Positions 19,701 through 26,880 of a stretch of 38,074 nt of DNA are shown here, piece after piece (position 1 is the stretch's first letter; every line of letters begins with the position of its first letter). This DNA is from Thiomonas intermedia (GTDB lineage Bacteria; Pseudomonadota; Gammaproteobacteria; Burkholderiales; Burkholderiaceae_C), in contig DYKQ01000006.1 in assembly GCA_020722545.1 (NCBI GenBank), forward strand, positions 18,886 to 56,959. The letters are read 5' to 3'. Below the pieces are notes generated by a model. That model was not told the DNA's origin. It saw only the letters and a program-made list of their open reading frames with translations, and searched no databases. The position numbers and the translations under genes were made by a program.

Positions 19701-20068
19701 GCGCGGTCGCCTTTGGCCTGGTGCTCACCGGCGTGCTGCTCAACGCTGCGGCGCAGTTGCTCATCAAATCGGGGGCGGAAACCGTGGGGCGCTTCAGCTT
19801 CACCGCAGAAAATATCTGGCACGCCGGGCTGCACTTCGCCCTGCAATGGCAGATTCTGCTGGGCTTGACGTTCTACGCGGTTTCCGTCGTGGTGTGGATC
19901 CTGGCGCTCACCCGGGTGCAGGTCTCCATCGCCTACCCCATGCTGTCGCTCGGCTATGTGGTCACCGCCTTTGCCGCGTGGTGGCTGTTCGGCGAAGCGC
20001 TCACCGCGCAGAAACTCGTCGGCATCGCCGTCATCATCGTGGGCGTCATCATCGTCGCCCGAGCCTGA
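19697..20068 (+). CDS. small multidrug resistance (SMR/EamA) family protein, ArnE/ArnF-like
   Basis: A 123-residue inner-membrane protein with four helices of the SMR/EamA fold, including the N-terminal LNAAAQLLIKSGAE and the repeat-type AYPMLSLGYVVTAFAAWWLFGE. In enterobacteria two such subunits, ArnE and ArnF, are thought to flip undecaprenyl-phosphate-Ara4N to the periplasm. Here a single gene sits between arnT and arnB, so it probably acts as a homodimer. It starts with GTG at 19697, overlapping the arnT stop by 4 nt. The assignment as flippase is by context. Confidence 0.85.
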   Translation: MSAVAFGLVLTGVLLNAAAQLLIKSGAETVGRFSFTAENIWHAGLHFALQWQILLGLTFYAVSVVVWILALTRVQVSIAYPMLSLGYVVTAFAAWWLFGEALTAQKLVGIAVIIVGVIIVARA

Positions 20069-20078
20069 ATTCACCCGT

Positions 20079-21215
20079 ATGAATCCGCAAGACATGCTTC
20101 CCTTCACCCGCCCGGAAATCGACGAAGACACCATTGCCGGTGTCGTCGAAGTGCTGCGTTCGGGGTGGATCACCACCGGCCCCTGGTGCGCCCGGTTCGA
20201 GCAGGCGCTGTCCGAGTATTTCGGCGGACGTCCGGTGCTCGCCTATTCCTCCGGCACCGTCACCATGGAGATCGCGCTCAAGCTGCTGGGCGTCGGCCCG
20301 GGCGATGAAGTCATCACCACGCCGCTGTCCTGGGTGGCGACGAGCAATGTGATTCTGGCGGTGGGCGCCACGCCGGTTTTCGTCGACATCGATCCCGCCA
20401 CCCGCAATATCGACGCCCACCGCATCGAAGCCGCCATCACGGCGCGCACCCGGGCGATCCTGCCCGTTCACCTCGCCGGCCTGCCGGCCGACCTGGATGC
20501 GATCTACGCCATCGCCGCCCGCCATGGTCTGCGCGTCATCGAAGACGCGGCTCAGGCCATCGGCAGCCTGTGGAAACACCAGCGCATCGGCAGCTTTGGC
20601 GACTTTGCCTCGTTCAGCTTCCATCCGAACAAGAACATCACCTCCATCGAGGGCGGCTGTCTGGTGCTTCCCGCCGACGCCGACGTCGATCTGGCCCGCA
20701 GATTGCGCCTGCAAGGCGTGCAGCGCAGCGGCCTGGACGGCATGGACGTCGATGTGGTCGGCGGCAAGTCCAATCTCACCGACGTGGCCGCGCGCGTGGG
20801 CTGGGGACAGTTGCAGCACGTCGAACGCTTCAACGCCCGTCGCCGCGACCTGGCGCAGCGCTATTTCGCCGCCTTCGATGCCCTGGGCGTCGAGGCCAGG
20901 GGCGTGCAACTGCCGCCGCGTGATTTCATCCAGAGCAACTGGCATATGTTCCAGATCGTGCCGCCGCCGCAGGTGCAACGCGCCGCCCTGATGCAGGCGC
21001 TCAAAGACCGTGGCATCACCACCGGCGTGCACTATCCGCCCATCCACCTGTTCAGCCTTTACCGCGAGCGCGGTTTCCAACCCGGCGACTTTCCACACGC
21101 CGAAACCGTGGGCGCGTCCATTCTCACCCTGCCGCTTTTTCCCGGCATGCTGGACACCGATGTGACGCGGGTAACTGACGCCCTCGACGCCGTGCTGCGA
21201 CAATTCGGCCTATGA
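20079..21215 (+). CDS. arnB: UDP-4-amino-4-deoxy-L-arabinose aminotransferase ArnB
   Basis: PLP enzyme of the DegT/DnrJ/EryC1 family that aminates UDP-4-keto-L-arabinose using glutamate, giving UDP-L-Ara4N. The 378-residue product has the family start LPFTRPEIDEDTIAGVVEVLRSGW, the PLP phosphate-binding SSGTVTMEIAL, EDAAQAIGS, and the PLP lysine K185 in SFHPNKNITSIEGG (K188 in the Salmonella enzyme). The ATG at 20079 is 10 nt after the SMR gene. It overlaps arnC by 4 nt (ATGA). Confidence 0.95.
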   Translation: MNPQDMLPFTRPEIDEDTIAGVVEVLRSGWITTGPWCARFEQALSEYFGGRPVLAYSSGTVTMEIALKLLGVGPGDEVITTPLSWVATSNVILAVGATPVFVDIDPATRNIDAHRIEAAITARTRAILPVHLAGLPADLDAIYAIAARHGLRVIEDAAQAIGSLWKHQRIGSFGDFASFSFHPNKNITSIEGGCLVLPADADVDLARRLRLQGVQRSGLDGMDVDVVGGKSNLTDVAARVGWGQLQHVERFNARRRDLAQRYFAAFDALGVEARGVQLPPRDFIQSNWHMFQIVPPPQVQRAALMQALKDRGITTGVHYPPIHLFSLYRERGFQPGDFPHAETVGASILTLPLFPGMLDTDVTRVTDALDAVLRQFGL

Positions 21216-22234
21216 CTCTTCATGCTCACCCCGCCGTTTCGGTGGTCGTTCCCGTCTACAACGAAGAGGCCGGACTCGCCGCGCTGTTCGCCCGCCTCTA
21301 CCCCGCACTCGATGCCCTGAACGAGCCCTACGAAATTCTGTTCGTCAACGACGGCAGCCGCGACCGTTCCGCCGCGCTGCTGGCCGCGCAGCAACGTCTG
21401 CGCCCAGACGTCACCCGCGTGGTGCTGTTCAACGGCAACTACGGTCAGCACATGGCCATCCTCGCAGGCTTCGAGCACACCCGCGCGCCCATCGTCGTCA
21501 CCCTCGACGCCGACCTGCAGAACCCGCCCGAAGAAATCGGCAAGCTCGTCGCCAAAATGCGCGAGGGCTACGACTATGTCGGCACCATTCGCCGCAGGCG
21601 CCGGGACAGCCGGTTTCGCCGCTATGCCAGCCGAGCGATGAACTGGACGCGCGAAAAAATCACCAGCGTGCGCATGACCGACCAGGGCTGCATGTTGCGC
21701 GCCTACGGCCGCGACGTCGTGGACACGGTGAATCGCTGCACCGAGTCCAACACCTTCGTGCCCGCGCTGGCCTACACCTTCGCGCTCAAACCCACCGAAA
21801 TCGAAGTGGCGCACGAGGAGCGGCAGGCGGGCCAGTCCAAATACTCACTGTTCAAGCTCATCCGTCTGAACTTCGATCTGGTCACCGGGTTTTCTCTGGT
21901 GCCGCTGCAGCTCATGTCTTACTCCGGCATCGTGCTGTCTCTCGCTTCGGGCGCGCTGTTTCTCTACCTCATGGTGCAGCGCTTCGTCGAAGGCTCGCAG
22001 GTGCAGGGGGTCTTCACCCTGTTCGCCATCACCTTCTTCCTTCTCGGCGTGGTGCTGTTCAGCATCGGCCTGCTGGGGGAATACATCGGCCGCATCTATG
22101 AGCAGGTGCGCGGGCGCCCCCGCTATCTGGTGCAGGCCGTATTGCAAGACCTGCCCCCCGAGCCCGGCGTGTTCGTGCCGCATATCGCGCCGGCGGCCAA
22201 CGCCGCGCAACAAACCCCCGCTCCGCTGCCGTGA
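21212..22234 (+). CDS. arnC: undecaprenyl-phosphate 4-deoxy-4-formamido-L-arabinose transferase ArnC
   Basis: GT2-family enzyme moving Ara4-formyl-N from UDP to undecaprenyl phosphate at the cytoplasmic face. The 340-residue product has an N-terminal GT-A domain with VVVPVYNEEAGL, FVNDGSRDRS and the DADLQNPPEEI metal site, and two C-terminal membrane helices (about 228-255 and 265-292), followed by the interface helix EYIGRIYEQVRGRPRYLV. The tail is Pro/Ala-rich. Start ATG at 21212 overlaps the arnB stop; its own stop overlaps the GTG of the formyltransferase gene. Confidence 0.95.
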   Translation: MTLHAHPAVSVVVPVYNEEAGLAALFARLYPALDALNEPYEILFVNDGSRDRSAALLAAQQRLRPDVTRVVLFNGNYGQHMAILAGFEHTRAPIVVTLDADLQNPPEEIGKLVAKMREGYDYVGTIRRRRRDSRFRRYASRAMNWTREKITSVRMTDQGCMLRAYGRDVVDTVNRCTESNTFVPALAYTFALKPTEIEVAHEERQAGQSKYSLFKLIRLNFDLVTGFSLVPLQLMSYSGIVLSLASGALFLYLMVQRFVEGSQVQGVFTLFAITFFLLGVVLFSIGLLGEYIGRIYEQVRGRPRYLVQAVLQDLPPEPGVFVPHIAPAANAAQQTPAPLP

Positions 22235-23160
22235 ACGCCGTCGTCTTCGCTTATCACAACGTCGGCGTGCGCTGCCTCAAAACGCTGCTCGCGCGGGGTG
22301 TGCAGGTGCAACTGGTCGTCACCCACCCGGACAGCCCGACCGAAACGCTGTGGTTTGATCGCGTGGCCGACGTGGCGGCAGAAGCCGGCATTCCCGTGGC
22401 CTATGTGGACGACGCGGTTGACGCGGCGCTGATCGACCGGGTCGCGGCGCTTTCGCCCGACTATCTGTTTTCCTTCTACTTCCGCCGCATGCTGCCCGTG
22501 CGGTTGCTGGCCGCCGCAAAAATCGCCGCGCTCAATATGCATGGCTCGCTGTTGCCAAAGTATCGCGGGCGAGTTCCTGTGAACTGGGCCGTGCTGCACG
22601 GCGAAACCGAGACCGGCGCCACCCTGCACATTATGGAAGCCAAGCCCGATGCGGGCGACATCGTTGCGCAGCAGGCCGTGCCCATCCTGCCTGACGACAC
22701 CGCCAAGGAGGTGTTCGACAAGCTCACCGTGGCTGCCGAAATCGCGCTGTGGAACGTCCTGCCGCAGTTGATGCGCGGGGAAGTGCCGCGTCGCCGCAAC
22801 GACCTGTCCATCGGCAGTTATTTCGGCGGCCGCAAGCCCGAAGACGGTCGCATCGACTGGAACCAGTCAGCGCAATCGGTTTACAACCTCATCCGCGCCG
22901 TGGCCCCGCCCTACCCCGGCGCATTTTTCGATCACCTGGGCCGACGTTTCATCGTGGCGCGCGCCCGCATCGCGTCACCCGCACTCCGCGCGAAAATCGA
23001 CGGCAAAAACGCGGCCGGCCTGCATATCGCAGATGGGCAACTATTGGCCCGAACCGGCGATGGCGGCGCACTCCACATCGTCGAACTATGGGATGCCGAC
23101 CAACCGGGCATTCCCCTGAACGATCTACAAATTTCGGAACTCGCAACACAGCAATCATGA
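22231..23160 (+). CDS. arnA: UDP-L-Ara4N formyltransferase (ArnA N-terminal half as a separate gene)
   Basis: Uses 10-formyl-tetrahydrofolate to N-formylate UDP-L-Ara4N. The 309-residue product matches only the N-terminal domain of E. coli ArnA (660 residues). The catalytic triad is intact at the same numbering: Asn102, His104 and Asp140, within NMHGSLLPKYRGRVPVNWA and EAKPDAGDI. A small C-terminal subdomain follows. It starts with GTG at 22231, overlapping arnC by 4 nt, and overlaps the decarboxylase gene by 4 nt (ATGA). Both halves are complete with proper start and stop, so this is a natural split, not a frameshift. Confidence 0.93.
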   Translation: MNAVVFAYHNVGVRCLKTLLARGVQVQLVVTHPDSPTETLWFDRVADVAAEAGIPVAYVDDAVDAALIDRVAALSPDYLFSFYFRRMLPVRLLAAAKIAALNMHGSLLPKYRGRVPVNWAVLHGETETGATLHIMEAKPDAGDIVAQQAVPILPDDTAKEVFDKLTVAAEIALWNVLPQLMRGEVPRRRNDLSIGSYFGGRKPEDGRIDWNQSAQSVYNLIRAVAPPYPGAFFDHLGRRFIVARARIASPALRAKIDGKNAAGLHIADGQLLARTGDGGALHIVELWDADQPGIPLNDLQISELATQQS

Positions 23161-24212
23161 AAAAAGTCCTCATCCTCGGCGTCAACGGCTTCATCGGTCA
23201 TCACCTATCCATGCGCATCCTCGCCACCACCGACTGGCAGGTGTATGGCATGGACATGAACGCCGACCGCGTGGAAGACCTCACCGCCAACAAGCGTTTC
23301 AAATTTTTCGAAGGCGACATCACCATCAACAAGGAGTGGATCGAATACCACGTACGCAAGTGCGACGTGATCCTGCCCTTGGTGGCCATCGCCACGCCGG
23401 CCACTTACGTGAAGACGCCGCTGCGGGTGTTCGAGCTCGACTTCGAGGCCAATCTGCCCATCGTGCGCGCGGCGGTGAAGCACAAGAAGCATCTGGTGTT
23501 CCCGTCCACCTCCGAGGTGTACGGCATGAGCGGCGACGCTGAATTCGACCCGGAGAATTCGCCGCTGGTCTACGGCCCGATCAACAAGCCGCGCTGGATC
23601 TACGCCTGCTCCAAGCAATTGATGGATCGCGTCATCGCCGGTTACGGCCAGCAGGACGGCCTGAACTACACCCTGTTCCGCCCATTCAACTGGATCGGCG
23701 CCGGACTGGACAATATTTTTTCGGCCAAGGAAGGCAGCTCCCGCGTCGTCACCCAATTCCTGGGCCATATCGTGCGCGGCGAAACCATCAGCCTGGTCGA
23801 TGGCGGTCACCAGAAACGCGCCTTTACCGACATTGACGACGGCATCGACGCGCTGATGAAAATCATCGAAAACAAGAACGGCGCGGCCAGCGGCCAGATC
23901 TACAACATCGGCAATCCGGCCAACAATCATTCGGTGCGCGAACTCGCCGACATGATGCTGCGCCTGGCTGCCGACATGCCCGAATACGCCGAATCGGCCA
24001 AAAACGTGAAGGTGGTTGAAACCAGCTCGGGCGCGTATTACGGCGCGGGTTATCAGGACGTGCAGAACCGCGTGCCCAAAATCACCAACACCATGCGCGA
24101 CCTCGACTGGGCGCCCAAGGCCGACATGCAGACCGCACTGCGCAAGATCTTCGACGCCTATCGCAGCCAAATCGCCCAGGCCCGGGCGTTGATGGAAGAA
24201 ACGGGCGATTGA
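23157..24212 (+). CDS. arnA: UDP-glucuronate oxidative decarboxylase (ArnA C-terminal half as a separate gene)
   Basis: NAD-dependent short-chain dehydrogenase/reductase-family enzyme that oxidises and decarboxylates UDP-glucuronic acid to UDP-4-keto-pentose, the first committed step of Ara4N synthesis. The 351-residue product has the Rossmann motif GVNGFIG (8-14), the S-T-S-E site at 117-120 with the serine and glutamate used for decarboxylation in ArnA, and Tyr149/Lys153 of the YxxxK motif. Start ATG at 23157, coupled to the formyltransferase gene. It is the last gene of the operon; an arnD deformylase would be expected after it but ffs follows instead. Confidence 0.94.
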   Translation: MKKVLILGVNGFIGHHLSMRILATTDWQVYGMDMNADRVEDLTANKRFKFFEGDITINKEWIEYHVRKCDVILPLVAIATPATYVKTPLRVFELDFEANLPIVRAAVKHKKHLVFPSTSEVYGMSGDAEFDPENSPLVYGPINKPRWIYACSKQLMDRVIAGYGQQDGLNYTLFRPFNWIGAGLDNIFSAKEGSSRVVTQFLGHIVRGETISLVDGGHQKRAFTDIDDGIDALMKIIENKNGAASGQIYNIGNPANNHSVRELADMMLRLAADMPEYAESAKNVKVVETSSGAYYGAGYQDVQNRVPKITNTMRDLDWAPKADMQTALRKIFDAYRSQIAQARALMEETGD

Positions 24213-24260
24213 CTCGGCCCCCCGCCACCCTCGCTGCAGTGATGGCCCTGCGATTGCCCC

Positions 24261-24266
24261 TACAAT
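24261..24266 (+). promoter_or_regulatory. ffs: -10 box of the ffs promoter
   Basis: TACAAT stands 7 nt before the predicted 5' end of the SRP RNA, the right spacing for a sigma-70 -10 element. No good -35 hexamer is seen 16-18 nt upstream. Confidence 0.55.
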
Positions 24267-24273
24267 GCCAATT

Positions 24274-24369
24274 GACGGGCCGCCTCGCATCGCGGCGCGG
24301 TGAACTTGGTCAGGTCGGGAACGGAGCAGCCACAGCCGTTTACCGTGAGTGCCGGGGGAACGGCTCGTC
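24274..24369 (+). ncRNA. ffs: signal recognition particle 4.5S RNA
   Basis: The RNA of the bacterial SRP binds Ffh and FtsY and targets inner-membrane proteins. The conserved domain IV is plain: GGTCAGGTC, a GGAA tetraloop and GGAGCAGCC on the other side, with the two asymmetric loops expected for Ffh binding. The ends pair as GACGGGCCG (24274-24282) with CGGCTCGTC (24361-24369), giving a hairpin RNA of about 96 nt, slightly shorter than the 114 nt of E. coli. It lies 61 nt after the arn operon and 162 nt before trxA, both on the same strand. Confidence 0.94.
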
Positions 24370-24531
24370 ACCCCAACACCCTTGCCCGCCCGCTGCGTCT
24401 GATGCGCGCTTGTTCATCGGCAACCCAAAGGCTTTTTGTCCCGGCGTTGATGCTGTATCCACCAGACGCGTTTAGCGTCACAGCGGCAACTTGTGTCAAA
24501 ATCCCCATCAAATCTTTCTATCGAGGTGACC

Positions 24532-24861
24532 ATGGCTAGCGAACTGATCAAACACACCAATGACGCCGATTTCGAGCAAGACGTTCTGAAGTCGGGTGTT
24601 CCCGTTCTCGTGGACTTCTGGGCCGAGTGGTGCGGGCCTTGCCGCATGATCGCGCCCACGCTCGACGAGATGGCCAGCGAATACCAGGGCAAGCTCGCCA
24701 TCATGAAGGTCAATGTGGATGAGAACCGCAGCATCCCCGCCAAGTTCGGCATTCGTGGCATTCCCACCCTGCTGCTGTTCAAGAACGGCGAACTGGCTGG
24801 CAACAAAGTGGGCGCTGCCTCCAAGTCTCAATTGACGGCCTTCGTCGACGCCCATCTATAA
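24532..24861 (+). CDS. trxA: thioredoxin TrxA
   Basis: General cytoplasmic thiol-disulfide reductant for ribonucleotide reductase, methionine sulfoxide reductase and others. The 109-residue product has the standard length and the WCGPC active site (Trp33, Cys34, Cys37), the buried Asp in VLVDFWAEW, and the cis-proline in [18 protein letters not shown] at 24532 has GAGGTG 5 nt upstream. The trxA-rho order is also that of gammaproteobacteria. Confidence 0.98.
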   Translation: MASELIKHTNDADFEQDVLKSGVPVLVDFWAEWCGPCRMIAPTLDEMASEYQGKLAIMKVNVDENRSIPAKFGIRGIPTLLLFKNGELAGNKVGAASKSQLTAFVDAHL

Positions 24862-24868
24862 TTTTTTA

Positions 24869-24981
24869 TTGCGCGGTACAGTTCGCAATCCTCAGGCATC
24901 GCACCGCGCAACACTCAGGTTGAGCCGCCGCTCCAGGCAATTCAATCGCCGTGACGCCCCGCCGTGCACCCTTGGCACGGC
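24869..24981. promoter_or_regulatory. rho: two inverted repeats in the trxA-rho gap (possible rho leader)
   Basis: The 224-nt gap between trxA and rho holds a perfect 9-bp inverted repeat TTGCGCGGT / ACCGCGCAA (24869-24877 and 24903-24911, 25-nt loop) and a perfect 7-bp hairpin GCCGTGC-N7-GCACGGC (24961-24981). Neither is followed by a T-tract, so neither looks like an intrinsic terminator. The DNA after them is C-rich and G-poor in places (CCCACATTCCCTCACGATTC), as Rho-binding RNA is. rho is autoregulated by attenuation in E. coli; a similar role here is an inference. Confidence 0.45.
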
Positions 24982-25085
24982 CCACATTCCCTCACGATTC
25001 TTTTAGCCGCTTGCGCGTGCTGCTCTGATGCACGCACCGTCTGACGACGGATATTGCGCAGCCTCCCCTTCCCGAGTTTTTCATC

Positions 25086-26348
25086 ATGCATCTGTCCGAA
25101 CTCAAAGCGACGCACGTCTCCAAGCTGCTTGAAATGGCGCAGTCGCTCGAGATTGAAAACGCCAGCCGCCTGCGCAAGCAGGAACTGATGTTTGCCATCC
25201 TCAAAAAGCACGCGCGCACCGGCGAGCAAGTGTTCGGCGACGGCTGCCTTGAAGTTCTGCCGGACGGCTTCGGCTTTCTGCGCGCGCCCGAGTCGAGCTA
25301 TATGGCGTCACCCGACGACATCTACATCTCGCCCAGCCAGATCCGCCGTTTCAATCTGCACACCGGCGACTCGATCGAGGGCGAGGTGCGTGTGCCCAAG
25401 GATGGCGAGCGTTACTTTGCCTTGGTGAAGGTCGACCGCGTCAACGGCGTGACTCCGGAGGAAAACAAGAACAAGATCATGTTCGAGAACCTCACGCCGC
25501 TTTTTCCGACGGAGCACATGCGTCTGGAGCGCGACATCAAGGGGGAAGAGAACATCATCGGCCGTGTGATCGACATCGTGGCCCCGATCGGCAAGGGACA
25601 GCGCGGCCTGCTGGTGGCCCCGCCCAAAAGCGGCAAGACCGTGATGCTGCAGGCGCTGGCGCATGCCATCACCAACAATCATCCAGAAGTAGTGCTCATC
25701 GTGCTGCTGATCGACGAGCGCCCGGAAGAAGTCACCGAAATGCAGCGCTCGGTGCGGGGTGAAGTGGTCAGCTCCACTTTCGACGAGCCCGCCGTGCGGC
25801 ACGTGCAGGTCGCCGAAATGGTGATCGAAAAAGCCAAGCGTCTGGTCGAGTTGAAGAAGGATGTGGTCATTCTGCTCGACTCCATCACTCGCCTGGCCCG
25901 TGCCTACAACACCGTGGTGCCGACCTCGGGCAAGATCCTGACCGGCGGGGTGGACGCCAACGCTCTGCAGCGCCCCAAGCGCTTTTTCGGCGCGGCACGC
26001 AATATTGAAGAGGGCGGATCGCTGACCATCATCGGCACCGCGCTGGTCGATACCGGCAGCCGCATGGACGAAGTGATCTATGAAGAATTCAAGGGCACCG
26101 GCAATATGGAAATCCATCTGGATCGCCGTCTGTCGGAAAAGCGCGTTTATCCCGCCATGCTCATCAACCGCTCGGGCACACGCCGTGAGGAACTGCTGCT
26201 CAAGCCCGAAATCCTGCAAAAAGCCTGGATTCTGCGCAAGCTGCTCTACCCCATGGACGAGATTCAGGCGATGGAATTCCTGCTCGACAAGATGAAGCAG
26301 ACCAAGAACAACGCCGAGTTCTTCGATCTGATGCGACGAGGCGGTTGA
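25086..26348 (+). CDS. rho: transcription termination factor Rho
   Basis: Hexameric RNA helicase that ends transcription at Rho-dependent sites. The 420-residue product is full length. The N-terminal domain carries the cold-shock-like RNA-binding fold ([26 protein letters not shown], about 60-85), the ATPase domain has Walker A PPKSGKT (about 179-185; E. coli has KAGKT), Walker B-like [17 protein letters not shown], and the Q/R loop region [13 protein letters not shown] at 25086 follows a 224-nt leader with inverted repeats. rpmE2 follows downstream. Confidence 0.98.
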   Translation: MHLSELKATHVSKLLEMAQSLEIENASRLRKQELMFAILKKHARTGEQVFGDGCLEVLPDGFGFLRAPESSYMASPDDIYISPSQIRRFNLHTGDSIEGEVRVPKDGERYFALVKVDRVNGVTPEENKNKIMFENLTPLFPTEHMRLERDIKGEENIIGRVIDIVAPIGKGQRGLLVAPPKSGKTVMLQALAHAITNNHPEVVLIVLLIDERPEEVTEMQRSVRGEVVSSTFDEPAVRHVQVAEMVIEKAKRLVELKKDVVILLDSITRLARAYNTVVPTSGKILTGGVDANALQRPKRFFGAARNIEEGGSLTIIGTALVDTGSRMDEVIYEEFKGTGNMEIHLDRRLSEKRVYPAMLINRSGTRREELLLKPEILQKAWILRKLLYPMDEIQAMEFLLDKMKQTKNNAEFFDLMRRGG

Positions 26349-26396
26349 TCGCCCGGAAAATCTGCGACAATGTAGCGTTTTGCCAAGTACCGACAG

Positions 26397-26432
26397 TTTG
26401 CAACAGCCGTATGCAGCGCTCGTTTGCAACAA
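26397..26432. repeat. 10-bp direct repeat between rho and rpmE2
   Basis: GTTTGCAACA occurs at 26397-26406 and again at 26423-26432, a spacing of 26 bp, within the 140-nt gap between rho and rpmE2. It could be an operator or a trace of slippage. No known box matches it in my reading. Confidence 0.4.
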
Positions 26433-26488
26433 CCCCAGGCGTCGGCGGCTAGCGTTTGATCGTCAAGATCGTTACCCAAGGAACCCCC

Positions 26489-26749
26489 ATGAAATCAGGA
26501 ATCCACCCCCAGTACCGCGAAGTCTGCTTCCTCGACCTGTCCACTGGTTCGCAGATTCTCATCTCGTCCACCGCGCAGACCCGCGAAACCATCAAGCTCG
26601 ACGATGGCCGTGAGGTTCCCCTGTACAAGGTGGAAACCAGCGCCGAATCGCATCCGTTCTATACCGGCCAACAAAAGAGCATCGATACGCTGGGCGGCCG
26701 CGTCGAGAAGTTCCGCCAGAAGTTCGCCAAGGCAGCGGGCAAAGCCTGA
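26489..26749 (+). CDS. rpmE2: 50S ribosomal protein L31 type B (zinc-free form)
   Basis: Component of the large ribosomal subunit at the inter-subunit bridge. The 86-residue product has [12 protein letters not shown] and the C-terminal [17 protein letters not shown] typical of type B L31. The cysteines that bind zinc in the C+ form are missing (only one Cys), so this is the C- paralogue. The ATG at 26489 is preceded by AAGGA. It follows rho, as in many Burkholderiales. No recognisable Zur box lies in the 140-nt gap. Confidence 0.95.
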   Translation: MKSGIHPQYREVCFLDLSTGSQILISSTAQTRETIKLDDGREVPLYKVETSAESHPFYTGQQKSIDTLGGRVEKFRQKFAKAAGKA

Positions 26750-26775
26750 GGCGCATCGCGCGCCTTTCGCGCCAC

Positions 26776-26841
26776 GGGGTTGTACGCAGCAACCCCTGAG
26801 CTTCACCCCACAACGGGCAGCCTGGCTGCCCGTTGTTGTTT
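26776..26841 (+). terminator. tandem hairpins after rpmE2
   Basis: Two perfect stems follow each other: GGGGTTG-N7-CAACCCC (26776-26796) and an 11-bp stem CAACGGGCAGC-CTG-GCTGCCCGTTG (26811-26835) that is followed by TTGTTT. The second is an intrinsic terminator with a short T-tail. The next gene starts 39 nt later. Confidence 0.82.
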
Positions 26842-26880
26842 CCCACGCATCCGCACTTCTCATCCGCCACCGCACTTGCC

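Noticed and set aside
22231-24212. arnA as a frameshifted pseudogene
   Set aside because: Both halves have intact catalytic residues, proper starts and a normal ATGA overlap, so this is two genes.
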